From assembly GCA_026391555.1 (NCBI GenBank), contig JAPLEB010000028.1, positions 1 through 35,831 of the forward strand: DNA of 35,831 bases, written 5' to 3'. The DNA comes from Bacteroidia bacterium. Its GTDB lineage: Bacteria; Bacteroidota; Bacteroidia; Bacteroidales; VadinHA17. How positions within the stretch are numbered: the stretch's first letter is position 1; every line of letters begins with the position of its first letter. Both the position numbers and the translations under genes were made by a program. Positions 17,164-24,827 of this stretch are shown piece after piece. The notes under the pieces are model-generated. The model saw nothing but the letters and a program-made list of their open reading frames with translations, was not told where the DNA came from and did no database searches.

Positions 17164-17716
17164 TTGCTATTCTCTTCTTAATTCCTGTATATGATCCGAC
17201 TCTTCTTTGAAGGATGACCCTCGCGCGGAAGAGGTTTGATTTTGATGTTCCTTCTGAAATATTCACCATTTTACCGATCTCTTTGTGTGAATACCCTTCA
17301 ATTGCATAAAGGTTAAATACTACTTTGTATTTCGGAGGCAACTCCCTGATAATCTCAAGCAGGTCAGCTGCTTCAAGCCCTGCATAATCCTGGTTATCAG
17401 GGTCTGCATCGGGCTCCGGTATCAGGTCAATGTCATCGACACGATAGAGGCTATGCCTTCTGCGGAACTTTTCCAGTGCTGTATTGACTGTTATCCGGCG
17501 CATCCAACCTTCAAAAGAACCTTCATGCTTGTAATGATTAAGGTTTTCAAATATCTTAATAAACCCTTCCTGCAAAATGTCCCGAGCCTCTTCATTATTA
17601 CCCGAATACTGCAGACACACGGCATATAGCTTTGCCGCATGTCTTCTGTACAGAAGTTCCTGATCCCTTCTATTGCCCGCAAGACAACCTTTTATTATTT
17701 TTTCTATTTCCGACAA
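17156..17716 (-). CDS. RNA polymerase ECF-type sigma factor
   Basis: This 186-residue protein has sigma region 2 (ARDILQEGFIKIFENLNHYKHEGSFEGWMRRITVN, about 45-78) and region 4 (LPPKYKVVFNLYAIEGYSHKEIGKMVNISEGTSKSNLFRAR, about 126-166), the two domains of ECF sigma factors that redirect RNA polymerase. The start appears to be TTG at 17716: the in-frame region upstream to a TAA has no ATG or GTG, and the N-terminus encoded from this TTG matches the usual family start (EIEKIIKGCLAGNRRDQELLYRRH). An AGG lies about 11 nt upstream. The weak initiator would keep its level low. The stop overlaps the downstream membrane/barrel gene, its likely antagonist. Confidence 0.92.
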   Translation of the reverse strand: MSEIEKIIKGCLAGNRRDQELLYRRHAAKLYAVCLQYSGNNEEARDILQEGFIKIFENLNHYKHEGSFEGWMRRITVNTALEKFRRRHSLYRVDDIDLIPEPDADPDNQDYAGLEAADLLEIIRELPPKYKVVFNLYAIEGYSHKEIGKMVNISEGTSKSNLFRARVILQRRVGSYTGIKKRIANG

Positions 17717-17825
17717 GGCTTTTTTACCTGTTTGAGAATATAAAAATACAAAATAATTGTCTTAAATGCAAGCAATTCTAAATAAGATTGATGGAAATTA
17801 TGGAAAAAAGGTTGCTTAAGGGATA

Positions 17826-19217
17826 TTATAAATGTATTACCTCCCCATAAGCGGCAGCTGCGGCCTCCATAATTGCTTCTGACATTGTCGGATGCGGGTG
17901 AACAGCTTTAATAATTTCGTGAGCGGTAGTCTCAAGTTTCCTGGCTACGACTATCTCTGCAATCATCTCTGTTACATTGGCGCCAATCATGTGTGCGCCA
18001 AGTATTTCGCCATAAGTTGCATCAAATACAAGTTTGACAAACCCATCTTTTGCACCTGAAGCGCTTGCTTTACCGGAGGCAGTAAACGGGAATTTCCCCA
18101 CTTTGATATCATATCCGGCTTCCCTCGCAGCAGTCTCTGTAAGGCCGCATGATGCTATTTCGGGATTGGTGTAGGTACAGGAAGGAATATTTTTGTAATC
18201 AAGGGGGTCTACCTCTACTCCTGCTATCTTTTCGACACAAATTATCCCTTCTGCGGATGCCACATGTGCAAGAGCCGGTCCATGAACAATATCACCAATA
18301 GCAAATATACCCGGCACCGATGTCCTGTAAAAATCATCAACCACTACTTTACCTTTTTCTGTTTTAACACCGGCCCTCTCAAGGCCAATATCTTCAATGT
18401 TAGTTGTAACACCAATCGCTGAAAAGACAATATCTGTTTCAATAACCTCCTGTCCTTTTGGCGTTTTAATTGTCACCAGGCACTTTTCTTTTGAGGTATC
18501 AACTGACTCAACCGAGGAATCAGTCATTATCTTCATCTTCATCTTTTTAAATGATCTCTCGAGTTGCTTTGAAACCTCTTCATCCTCATTGGGAACTATC
18601 CTTGGGAGAAATTCTATCAGAGTTACACTCGTTCCTATTGACTGATAAAAATTTGCGAATTCACTGCCGATGGCTCCCGATCCGACAACAACCATCGATC
18701 CGGGCTGCTTTTCAAGCGTCATTGCCTCACGGTAGCCGATAATCTTCTTCCCGTCGTGCTTAAGATTGGGCAGCTCCTTCGACCTGGCACCTGTTGCAAG
18801 AATAATACTCTTTGTAGAATAGCTTTTCTTACTTCCCTCAGAATCTACAACTTCAACAGCATTGTTTCCTGCAAGGCGGCCATATCCTTTTAAATGCACA
18901 ATATTATTTTTTTTAAAAAGAAACTGAATTCCTTTGCTCATCCCGTCCGCAACATTCCTGCTTCTCTTTATAATCGCATTGAAATCCGGTTTTACTTCAC
19001 CTGCAATTGTAATCCCATAATCTAAGGCATGTGTGAGGTATTCAAATACCTGGGCGCTCTTCAAGAGAGATTTCGTCGGGATGCAACCCCAGTTAAGACA
19101 AATACCTCCCAATTCAGCTCTTTCAACAACTGCAACTTTCATTTTTAATTGTGATGCCCTTATTGCTGCAACATAGCCGCCAGGGCCACTGCCAATTATT
19201 ATAAGATCGTAATCCAT
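17826..19217 (-). CDS. lpdA: Dihydrolipoyl dehydrogenase
   Basis: This 463-residue flavoprotein is the E3 component of 2-oxo-acid dehydrogenase and glycine cleavage complexes, re-oxidising dihydrolipoyl groups with NAD+. The FAD-binding GSGPGGYVAA is at 9-18. The redox-active disulfide is GGICLNWGCIPTK (C40, C45). The NAD-binding segment VVVGSGAIGSEFANFY follows, and the C-terminal catalytic pair is in HPHPTMSE (His442, Glu447). The length is typical. No E1, E2 or glycine cleavage genes are adjacent, so which complex it serves cannot be told. The start is ATG. Confidence 0.96.
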   Translation of the reverse strand: MDYDLIIIGSGPGGYVAAIRASQLKMKVAVVERAELGGICLNWGCIPTKSLLKSAQVFEYLTHALDYGITIAGEVKPDFNAIIKRSRNVADGMSKGIQFLFKKNNIVHLKGYGRLAGNNAVEVVDSEGSKKSYSTKSIILATGARSKELPNLKHDGKKIIGYREAMTLEKQPGSMVVVGSGAIGSEFANFYQSIGTSVTLIEFLPRIVPNEDEEVSKQLERSFKKMKMKIMTDSSVESVDTSKEKCLVTIKTPKGQEVIETDIVFSAIGVTTNIEDIGLERAGVKTEKGKVVVDDFYRTSVPGIFAIGDIVHGPALAHVASAEGIICVEKIAGVEVDPLDYKNIPSCTYTNPEIASCGLTETAAREAGYDIKVGKFPFTASGKASASGAKDGFVKLVFDATYGEILGAHMIGANVTEMIAEIVVARKLETTAHEIIKAVHPHPTMSEAIMEAAAAAYGEVIHL

Positions 19218-19260
19218 TTTATTTGTACTTTATATTATGAATACTATATTATTTCTATTA

Positions 19261-19300
19261 AGTGCCTAAAATTGGGAGTACTTAGAGTGCCTAAAGTTGG
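19261..19300. repeat. Two 15-bp near-identical repeats at the permease 3' end
   Basis: AGTGCCTAAAATTGG (19261-19275) and AGTGCCTAAAGTTGG (19286-19300) differ at one base. The second, and most of the first, lie within the last codons of the ABC permease, so its C-terminal NFRHSKYSQF tail is encoded by repeat DNA. This resembles the 'TTTAGGCACT'-type degenerate intergenic repeats I know from Bacteroidales. Confidence 0.6.
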
Positions 19301-20117
19301 TATTTGAGATTTCTTTTATTAACTGATTAATACCTTTTGCCACAACCCATATTATAACAAGCGTAAAGATTATGGTTGCGCCAACCGGTATCCCTGCAAA
19401 GTATGAAATAGTATAACCGGTTGCGGTGCCAAGGAATCCTGCAAGAATCGACCATATAACAATTTTAAAATAGACCTTGGTGAATAACATGGCAATGTTG
19501 GGAGGGATCGTCAGCAAGGAGATAACAAGAACCACGCCGGCCATCCTGATATTCAAAACTATAGTGAGAGCTATCAACGATGTGGTAATATATTTAAATA
19601 TATCCACATATGACGAATATGTTCTCGCGAATACCTCATCGAAAGAAATATAAAGTATTGTCCGGTAGAATACCCCGAAGTAGAGGATCAGAATTACTGA
19701 CATTATTCCCAATGCCATAATATCAGCGTTTGTGACAGTCAGTATGCTCCCGAAAAGATAACTCATGAGGTTGGGTGTATATCCGGGTGTAAGGTAAATG
19801 AAAATTATTCCGATAGCCATTCCGAAAGCCCATAAAATTCCTATTGCCGAGTCTTCTCTTATCTTTTGTTTAACAGAAAGATACTCAACGCCAAGGGCTG
19901 ACAGGATACCAAAGACAGCAGCTCCGATAACAGGATTGATCCCTGCAAAATATCCTATACCAATACCCCCGAATGAGGCATGTGTAATACCACCGCTTAG
20001 GAAGACCATCCGTTTAGAAACAATATATGTTCCTGCTAATCCGGCAGTTATACTCGCGAATATTGCTCCGAGGAGTCCTTTAACTATAAAATCATATTGA
20101 AAAATATTAGCTTCCAC
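19266..20117 (-). CDS. Metal (Zn/Mn-type) ABC transporter permease
   Basis: This 283-residue inner-membrane protein belongs to the ABC-3 permease family (ZnuB/MntB/TroC). It has about eight hydrophobic helices and the family motif GGITHASFGGIGIGYF (37-52), which faces the ATPase, plus VLVISLLTIPPNIAMLF near 196-212. The start is GTG, overlapping the TAG stop of the ATPase gene by one base (TAGTG), so translation is probably coupled. The extreme C-terminus is encoded by a short repeat and is probably not functional sequence. Zinc and manganese importers cannot be told apart from this protein alone. Confidence 0.93.
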   Translation of the reverse strand: MEANIFQYDFIVKGLLGAIFASITAGLAGTYIVSKRMVFLSGGITHASFGGIGIGYFAGINPVIGAAVFGILSALGVEYLSVKQKIREDSAIGILWAFGMAIGIIFIYLTPGYTPNLMSYLFGSILTVTNADIMALGIMSVILILYFGVFYRTILYISFDEVFARTYSSYVDIFKYITTSLIALTIVLNIRMAGVVLVISLLTIPPNIAMLFTKVYFKIVIWSILAGFLGTATGYTISYFAGIPVGATIIFTLVIIWVVAKGINQLIKEISNTNFRHSKYSQF

Positions 20118-20863
20118 TATTTATGGTATTTCAGTACAGTATGAGGAACATCTCCGTGTGTAACAAGCTGAATCGGACATCCATAAGCAAGCAGATCATC
20201 GTTTGTGATCTCGTGCGAGGGATGGTAATGAAGACTCCTGTTTACGCAGGCAAACGATTTAATATGCGATGAAATGGTTCCGACATCATGAGAAACCATC
20301 AGTATTGCCATACGTTGATTGAGGTCCCTCAGCTTTTCATAAAAATCATTTTCAAAATTTGTATCAACAAAATTACCGGGTTCATCAAGCAATAGTAATT
20401 TGGGATTTCCTATAATCGCTCGTCCGAGGAAAACCCTTTGCATCTGGCCTCCTGACAATTCGTTTAATGTCGAAGCGGCCATTTCCGACAAGCCAAGTTC
20501 ATCGATCACCATTCCTGCTTTTTTCTTGTCCGATGAAGACATTCCGGAGATGATGCTTTTCCGTATCATGAGACCTGAAAGTACAATATCGGTAACCGTA
20601 ACCGGATAATTAATATCTCCTGTCGACATCTGGGGAAGATAACCTATGCTGTTCCCGTTTAAAAGTTCAGTATTGAAAACCATACTCCCTTTTACCGGTT
20701 TTAGCAATCCAAGGATTACTTTCAAAAGAGTTGTTTTTCCACCTCCGTTTGGACCAATAACACCAATAAAATCATTTTCACTAACCCTGAAATCCACATC
20801 CTGCAACACAATGTTCGCACCATAAGAAGCTGACAAAGAATGCATTTCAAACAGGTTGGCCAT
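20117..20863 (-). CDS. Metal (Zn/Mn-type) ABC transporter ATP-binding protein
   Basis: This 248-residue ABC ATPase powers the metal importer. The Walker A GPNGGGKTT is at 37-45, the Q-loop lies near YLPQMS, the signature LSGGQMQRVFLGRAI follows, Walker B is LLLLDEPGNF, and the switch histidine is in MVSHDVGTI. It is typical of ZnuC/MntA-type proteins. It sits between the substrate-binding protein gene (9 nt gap) and the permease gene (1 nt overlap), so the three form one operon. Confidence 0.95.
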   Translation of the reverse strand: MANLFEMHSLSASYGANIVLQDVDFRVSENDFIGVIGPNGGGKTTLLKVILGLLKPVKGSMVFNTELLNGNSIGYLPQMSTGDINYPVTVTDIVLSGLMIRKSIISGMSSSDKKKAGMVIDELGLSEMAASTLNELSGGQMQRVFLGRAIIGNPKLLLLDEPGNFVDTNFENDFYEKLRDLNQRMAILMVSHDVGTISSHIKSFACVNRSLHYHPSHEITNDDLLAYGCPIQLVTHGDVPHTVLKYHK

Positions 20864-20872
20864 AATTTCAGA

Positions 20873-21745
20873 TTATTTCGAACTTTCAATTAAACTGTCA
20901 TGCAGAGCATTAATAATATCCATAGTTGCCTTCTGCCAATTTTCCGATAAAGGATCAATAATTTTTACTTCAGCTCCGATTTCGTCCGCGATGGCATTCG
21001 CATTTTTGGTATCATATTCCCTCTGTACAAAAATTGTTTTCAGGTCATCCTTCCTTGCACGGTCAATTAGTTCTTTCATTCTCGAAGGAGGGGGTTCTTT
21101 GCCTTCATATTCTACCGGTATCTCTTCAAGACCATAGTCCCTTGCAAGGTATCCCAGGTTTGGATGATATATCATAAAAGACCTGTTCTGCATGCCCGAA
21201 AAAAGTTCCAGGGCCGTTTTATTTATCTCTTGAATTTTTGAAACAAGATTCTGAAAATTTGCTTCGTATTTCTGTTTTTGTGAAGGATTCAGTTCAGATA
21301 AAAACTCTTTGACAGAAGAAGCCATAATCATAGCACATTTTGGAGATACCCAGTAATGAGGATCTGCACCTTCAACATGATCTGCTTCATGATGGTGCAT
21401 GGAAACCAGAGGATCAATTTTATCACCTAATGATAATCTCTTCATTGTTCTGTTTATCTCATAAAAACGGTCAAGCCAGGTCATTTCAAAACCAAGGTAA
21501 CCATTGCTTATATAGGCTGCGGACCTTCTGAGTTTGTTAATTTGTTCCGGAAAAGGTTCGTAGATATGAGGATTTGCACCTGCAGGCACCATGACGTTAA
21601 CCTTAAAATCATCACCTGCAATCTCTTCAACAAAGTATTTAAAAGGAGCTATACTGACGGTAATAATTCCGGCCCCGGTATTAGTACCTTGCCGGCCACA
21701 TGAATTAATAAAAACAATTATTAGAATACTGAAAAATTTTCTCAT
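20873..21745 (-). CDS. Metal ABC transporter substrate-binding lipoprotein (ZnuA-like)
   Basis: I place the start at ATG 21745 (290 residues). The open frame extends to 21793 but the -7 promoter motif lies at 21770-21777, so the longer start would not be transcribed. The N-terminus is then a lipoprotein signal, MRKFFSILIIVFINSC, with lipobox INSC. Cluster A-I metal-binding motifs are present: PAGANPHIYEP, a His/Asp-rich loop HHHEADHVEGADPHYWVSP, MIYHPNLGYLARDYGL and IDPLSENW. The loop is typical of zinc binders (ZnuA, AdcA), so zinc is favoured over manganese. This is inference; no Zur or MntR box was identified upstream. Confidence 0.93.
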   Translation of the reverse strand: MRKFFSILIIVFINSCGRQGTNTGAGIITVSIAPFKYFVEEIAGDDFKVNVMVPAGANPHIYEPFPEQINKLRRSAAYISNGYLGFEMTWLDRFYEINRTMKRLSLGDKIDPLVSMHHHEADHVEGADPHYWVSPKCAMIMASSVKEFLSELNPSQKQKYEANFQNLVSKIQEINKTALELFSGMQNRSFMIYHPNLGYLARDYGLEEIPVEYEGKEPPPSRMKELIDRARKDDLKTIFVQREYDTKNANAIADEIGAEVKIIDPLSENWQKATMDIINALHDSLIESSK

Positions 21746-21769
21746 AAACAGAAAATTCAATGTTGAGTA

Positions 21770-21777
21770 CAAATTTA
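21770..21777 (-). promoter_or_regulatory. Candidate -7 element for the metal transporter operon
   Basis: On the minus strand this reads TAAATTTG, an exact TAnnTTTG match, 25 nt upstream of the ATG at 21745. No -33 TTTG occurs at 19-21 nt spacing. No perfect palindrome that would suggest a Zur/Fur operator was seen. Confidence 0.4.
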
Positions 21778-21869
21778 ACATATAACAGAACAAATGGTTT
21801 AAGTGTTGTAAATAAAATAATATAAGCTATTTTTGAAAATGGTTTAACAGAAAATTCATTTTCTGCCGG

Positions 21870-22376
21870 ATGAAGAATAAAGGAGAGATACTTGCAACAA
21901 TTCTGAAGAATTTTAAAGACTGCTATTTCTTCCTCCATAACACCAAAGAATTCCATGTTGTTGAAAGCATTATGAATGAAGGGTTTGTCTTCGAAAGTCA
22001 GCTTCCTCATTCCAGCGATCGCGTCAACCCGAATGAGCCAATTGAAGTTACCTATTTTCTGTTCCAGAGGAAAGATTATGGTTCGTACACCATAATTATT
22101 GCAATTCCCAAAATTATCTATGAAATATATTCAGGCGTTTCCAATAATAATGATGCTGGTATTGAAGAAGCAATGACAATCACCGAACCATATTATAGCG
22201 ACAACGACGAACTGATCTATACCATATCACCGAAACATATCCTGGGATATTTTAATATTAAAACATCCGAATTTTATCAAAACAGGAATTGGGATCCGTT
22301 TTTCAACAACTGCCAGGTCAGGTCACCGGGTAAAAAACCACTAAACCCCGGCAGGGATTCCGCTCAATCGGAATAA
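21870..22376 (+). CDS. Hypothetical protein, unrecognised
   Basis: This 168-residue soluble protein has no signal peptide or membrane segment, and I do not recognise its family. It has a compact N-terminal domain (ATILKNFKDCYFFLHNTKE... EFHVVESIMNEGFVFESQL) followed by a beta-rich middle (EVTYFLFQRKDYGSYTIIIAIPKIIYEIYSG) and an acidic loop (SNNNDAGIEEAM). The pattern 'short-helix, HNT.E, IMNEGF.FES' is reminiscent of ADP-ribosyl/macro-type 'H.T...ii..G' openings, but the resemblance is weak. The last ~20 residues (KKPLNPGRDSAQSE) look like read-through into non-coding DNA. It stands alone between the metal operon and a convergent lipoprotein gene. The start is the ATG at 21870. Confidence 0.6.
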   Translation: MKNKGEILATILKNFKDCYFFLHNTKEFHVVESIMNEGFVFESQLPHSSDRVNPNEPIEVTYFLFQRKDYGSYTIIIAIPKIIYEIYSGVSNNNDAGIEEAMTITEPYYSDNDELIYTISPKHILGYFNIKTSEFYQNRNWDPFFNNCQVRSPGKKPLNPGRDSAQSE

Positions 22377-22417
22377 GAAAAAAGGAGACCGGTCCACCAT
22401 GCCAGCCGCATTTAATG

Positions 22418-22525
22418 TTCACCTCACCCTAAATCCCTCTTCTGAAGGAGAGGGACTTATATATCTGATTATCTTTTTCTTATCCCCTTCTCTTTTAGGA
22501 GAAGGGGGCAGGGGGATGAGGTGAA
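22418..22525. repeat. MITE-like inverted repeat with two internal hairpins
   Basis: The outer arms TTCACCTCACCCT and AGGGGGATGAGGTGAA are near-complementary. Inside are two hairpins, CCCTCTTCTGAAGGAGAGGG (22435-22454) and CCCCTTCTC-TTTTAG-GAGAAGGGG (22484-22507, nine perfect pairs). The element lies between the convergent ends of two genes and could also act as a bidirectional terminator. I recall similar 'CACCTCACCCT...' repeats in many Bacteroidota intergenic regions. Confidence 0.75.
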
Positions 22526-22528
22526 ATA

Positions 22529-23635
22529 TTATTTCTTCCCGCCAAGTACCTCATTTACTTTATTATACAGAGTTTCGCCCCTGAGGTTTCTGCCAATTAT
22601 TGTTCCTGTTTCATCTAAAAGAAAGTTGGCAGGAATTGAACTCACCGCGTACATTTTAGCCGCTGCATTACTCCAGTACTGAAGATCTGAAACGTGTGTC
22701 CAGGTAAGTTTGTCATCAGCTATTGCCTTAACCCAGTCCTCTTTTTTCTGGTCAAGAGAAACGCCAAATACATCAAATCCTTTTTTGTGAAATTCGGTAA
22801 ATACCTTTACAACATTCGGGTTTTCCTGGCGGCAGGGACCGCACCATGCTGCCCAGAAGTCGACCAGGAGCAATTTGGAACCTGTTTTTGATGAAAGAGC
22901 TACCGGATTGCCATTAACATCATTCATGGTAAAACCGGGAGCTTTTTGACCCACTGCAACAGTTTTCATAACAGCAACCCTCTCTTTCAGACTTTTTACC
23001 TGAGGTAAAGCGGCAATTGAAGAATCCATAGCATTAATCATTGATTCGATCTCTTCAGCTTCCATATCATAACTGAGGCTTCCCAGAATTGAAGGAGAAA
23101 CATAAGAAGCCGGATTATCCCGTACAAAATTTTTCTGAAGATTTATCATCTCGGTTTGAATAGAATCAGCCTGCTTTTCTATTTCTGCAACCTTTGTAGC
23201 ATCTCCGGCCTTACTTGCAGTCTGATATTCTATGTAGGTTTTCGAATATTTTTCACTCAGAGGTTCATTTGAATCAATGAAAGACTGGTACTCATCCTGT
23301 GTTTTTGACCCTGTAATCTTTGCCTTAAAGAGTGAATCAAGGCTTCCGGTAATGACTATTCCCGAGTTTTCAAGGTAAAATGATGTTCTCTTCCTGGTAT
23401 TCCCGGCAACAAGTTGTATCAATTGAGGATAATCAACTGCGCCACCTTTAATTGTAAAGGAGCCTTTTTTAGAGACAGCCGAATCAATTGTAATTGTCTT
23501 TCCAGCCTCTCTTTTCTGAAGAAAAAAGATAATACTGTCTGAACCCTCAATTTTCCCTTTAACAACGTAATGTGGTTCGGAAGAACAAGCAGCCATCAAT
23601 ATTGTAATGACCAGCAGATAAATGATCTTTTTCAT
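22529..23635 (-). CDS. TlpA-like thiol-disulfide oxidoreductase lipoprotein (DUF4369-type N-terminus)
   Basis: This 368-residue protein is a Bacteroidota thioredoxin-like lipoprotein. The signal peptide ends in lipobox MAAC with lipid cysteine C17. Residues about 20-130 form the DUF4369-like beta domain typical of these proteins (VVKGKIEGSDSIIFFLQK), then a helical linker. The C-terminal redoxin domain starts near 225 (VGQKAPGFTMNDVNGN) and has the active site WCGPC (C265, C268) in VDFWAAWCGPCRQENP. It should act on the outer face of the periplasm, reducing disulfides or repairing cytochrome c thiols. It ends next to the 22418-22525 inverted repeat. A -7 element lies 49 nt upstream. Confidence 0.9.
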   Translation of the reverse strand: MKKIIYLLVITILMAACSSEPHYVVKGKIEGSDSIIFFLQKREAGKTITIDSAVSKKGSFTIKGGAVDYPQLIQLVAGNTRKRTSFYLENSGIVITGSLDSLFKAKITGSKTQDEYQSFIDSNEPLSEKYSKTYIEYQTASKAGDATKVAEIEKQADSIQTEMINLQKNFVRDNPASYVSPSILGSLSYDMEAEEIESMINAMDSSIAALPQVKSLKERVAVMKTVAVGQKAPGFTMNDVNGNPVALSSKTGSKLLLVDFWAAWCGPCRQENPNVVKVFTEFHKKGFDVFGVSLDQKKEDWVKAIADDKLTWTHVSDLQYWSNAAAKMYAVSSIPANFLLDETGTIIGRNLRGETLYNKVNEVLGGKK

Positions 23636-23683
23636 ATTCGATAATTTTGAATTTGTATCTCTTTAGATTTGATTCAGTTTGCA

Positions 23684-23691
23684 CAAAGATA
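23684..23691 (-). promoter_or_regulatory. Candidate -7 element for the TlpA-like gene
   Basis: On the minus strand this reads TATCTTTG, an exact TAnnTTTG match, between the meaB stop (23712) and the lipoprotein ATG (23635). The leader would be about 40 nt. Confidence 0.35.
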
Positions 23692-23711
23692 TAAATTATT
23701 GATATTTCAGT

Positions 23712-24827
23712 TCACTTTTTAAAGTATTTGTCAAGTAAACTGACAGCAGCCTTATAGGAGGTTATACTACCTTCATATAACTGCCTTTCAAGTTCAGGTC
23801 TTATCAATTTTACATCCTCATGATTATAAAATGAGTTATTCAGATACTCCACAATTGTATTATGCATTCTTATAATTTCCTGTTGCCTCCTGAGTTTCTC
23901 AAAATATCCTGAATGCATGGTGAATTCAATATACTCCAAAATCATCTTCCAAAGTTCAATGATTCCAATATTTTTTAAAGCTGAGCAAGTGAGAACCCGA
24001 GGCATCCATCCCGACGATTTTGCCGGAAACAGGTGAAGAGCATTCTGAAATGAGACCCTTGCTCCTTCTGCAACCAGTTTGTTGGGGCCATCAGATTTAG
24101 TAATGGCAATTACATCTGCCATCTCCATGATTCCCCGTTTAATTCCCTGAAGCTCATCACCGGCGCCTGCAAGCATAAGCAGAAGAAAAAAATCAACCAT
24201 AGAGTGGACTGCTGTTTCAGATTGTCCCACTCCTACAGTCTCAACCAGAATGGTATTGAAACCTGCTGCTTCACATAATATTATTGTTTCTCTTGTTTTT
24301 CTTGCAACACCTCCAAGTGTACCTGCAGCAGGAGATGGTCTGATAAAAGCATCGGGATGAATGCTGAGTTGTTCCATTCTTGTCTTGTCACCCAGAATGC
24401 TTCCTTTAGTCTGTTCACTGCTTGGGTCAATTGTCAGTACAGCAAGTTTTCTTCCTTCTCCCGTAATATGTAATCCAAAAGTCTCAATGAAAGTGCTTTT
24501 CCCGGCTCCGGGAACACCTGTTATTCCAATCCTTATTGATTTTGAACTGTAAGGAAGACATTTCTCAATGATGCCTTGTGCTGTATCATAATGTTCAGGT
24601 AACGAACTTTCAACTAATGTTATAGCCTGACTTAAAATGGTCCTGTTCCCGGAAATAATACCAGCAACATATTCATCCACTGAATATTTCTTCCGTCGCT
24701 TCCTACCTGATTTAGTAAGAACATCAGGATTTATACTTGGTGGCTGGGGAATACCTTTCTGTACCTTCAATGCACTCTTATAATTCTTTAATCTATTTTG
24801 CAACGGGTGGTTGTTCAACATCAGCAT
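23712..24827 (-). CDS. meaB: Methylmalonyl-CoA mutase-associated GTPase MeaB
   Basis: This 371-residue G3E-family GTPase protects and loads the cobalamin cofactor of methylmalonyl-CoA mutase. The P-loop GVPGAGKST is at 104-112, followed by DPSSEQTKGSILGDKTRM, the segment VETVGVGQSE (switch II) and AITKSDG (the base-recognising NKxD-like motif). A C-terminal dimerisation arm (RRQQEIIRMHNTIVEYL) is present. The start ATG lies inside the end of the DUF1573 gene, giving a 35-nt overlap; an ATG two codons further in is an alternative. No mutase genes are in the window, although the protein is usually encoded next to them. Confidence 0.94.
   Translation of the reverse strand: MLMLNNHPLQNRLKNYKSALKVQKGIPQPPSINPDVLTKSGRKRRKKYSVDEYVAGIISGNRTILSQAITLVESSLPEHYDTAQGIIEKCLPYSSKSIRIGITGVPGAGKSTFIETFGLHITGEGRKLAVLTIDPSSEQTKGSILGDKTRMEQLSIHPDAFIRPSPAAGTLGGVARKTRETIILCEAAGFNTILVETVGVGQSETAVHSMVDFFLLLMLAGAGDELQGIKRGIMEMADVIAITKSDGPNKLVAEGARVSFQNALHLFPAKSSGWMPRVLTCSALKNIGIIELWKMILEYIEFTMHSGYFEKLRRQQEIIRMHNTIVEYLNNSFYNHEDVKLIRPELERQLYEGSITSYKAAVSLLDKYFKK

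Noticed and set aside
21746-21793. Longer start for the metal-binding lipoprotein
   Set aside because: It lies across the -7 element and would put residues ahead of the lipoprotein signal.
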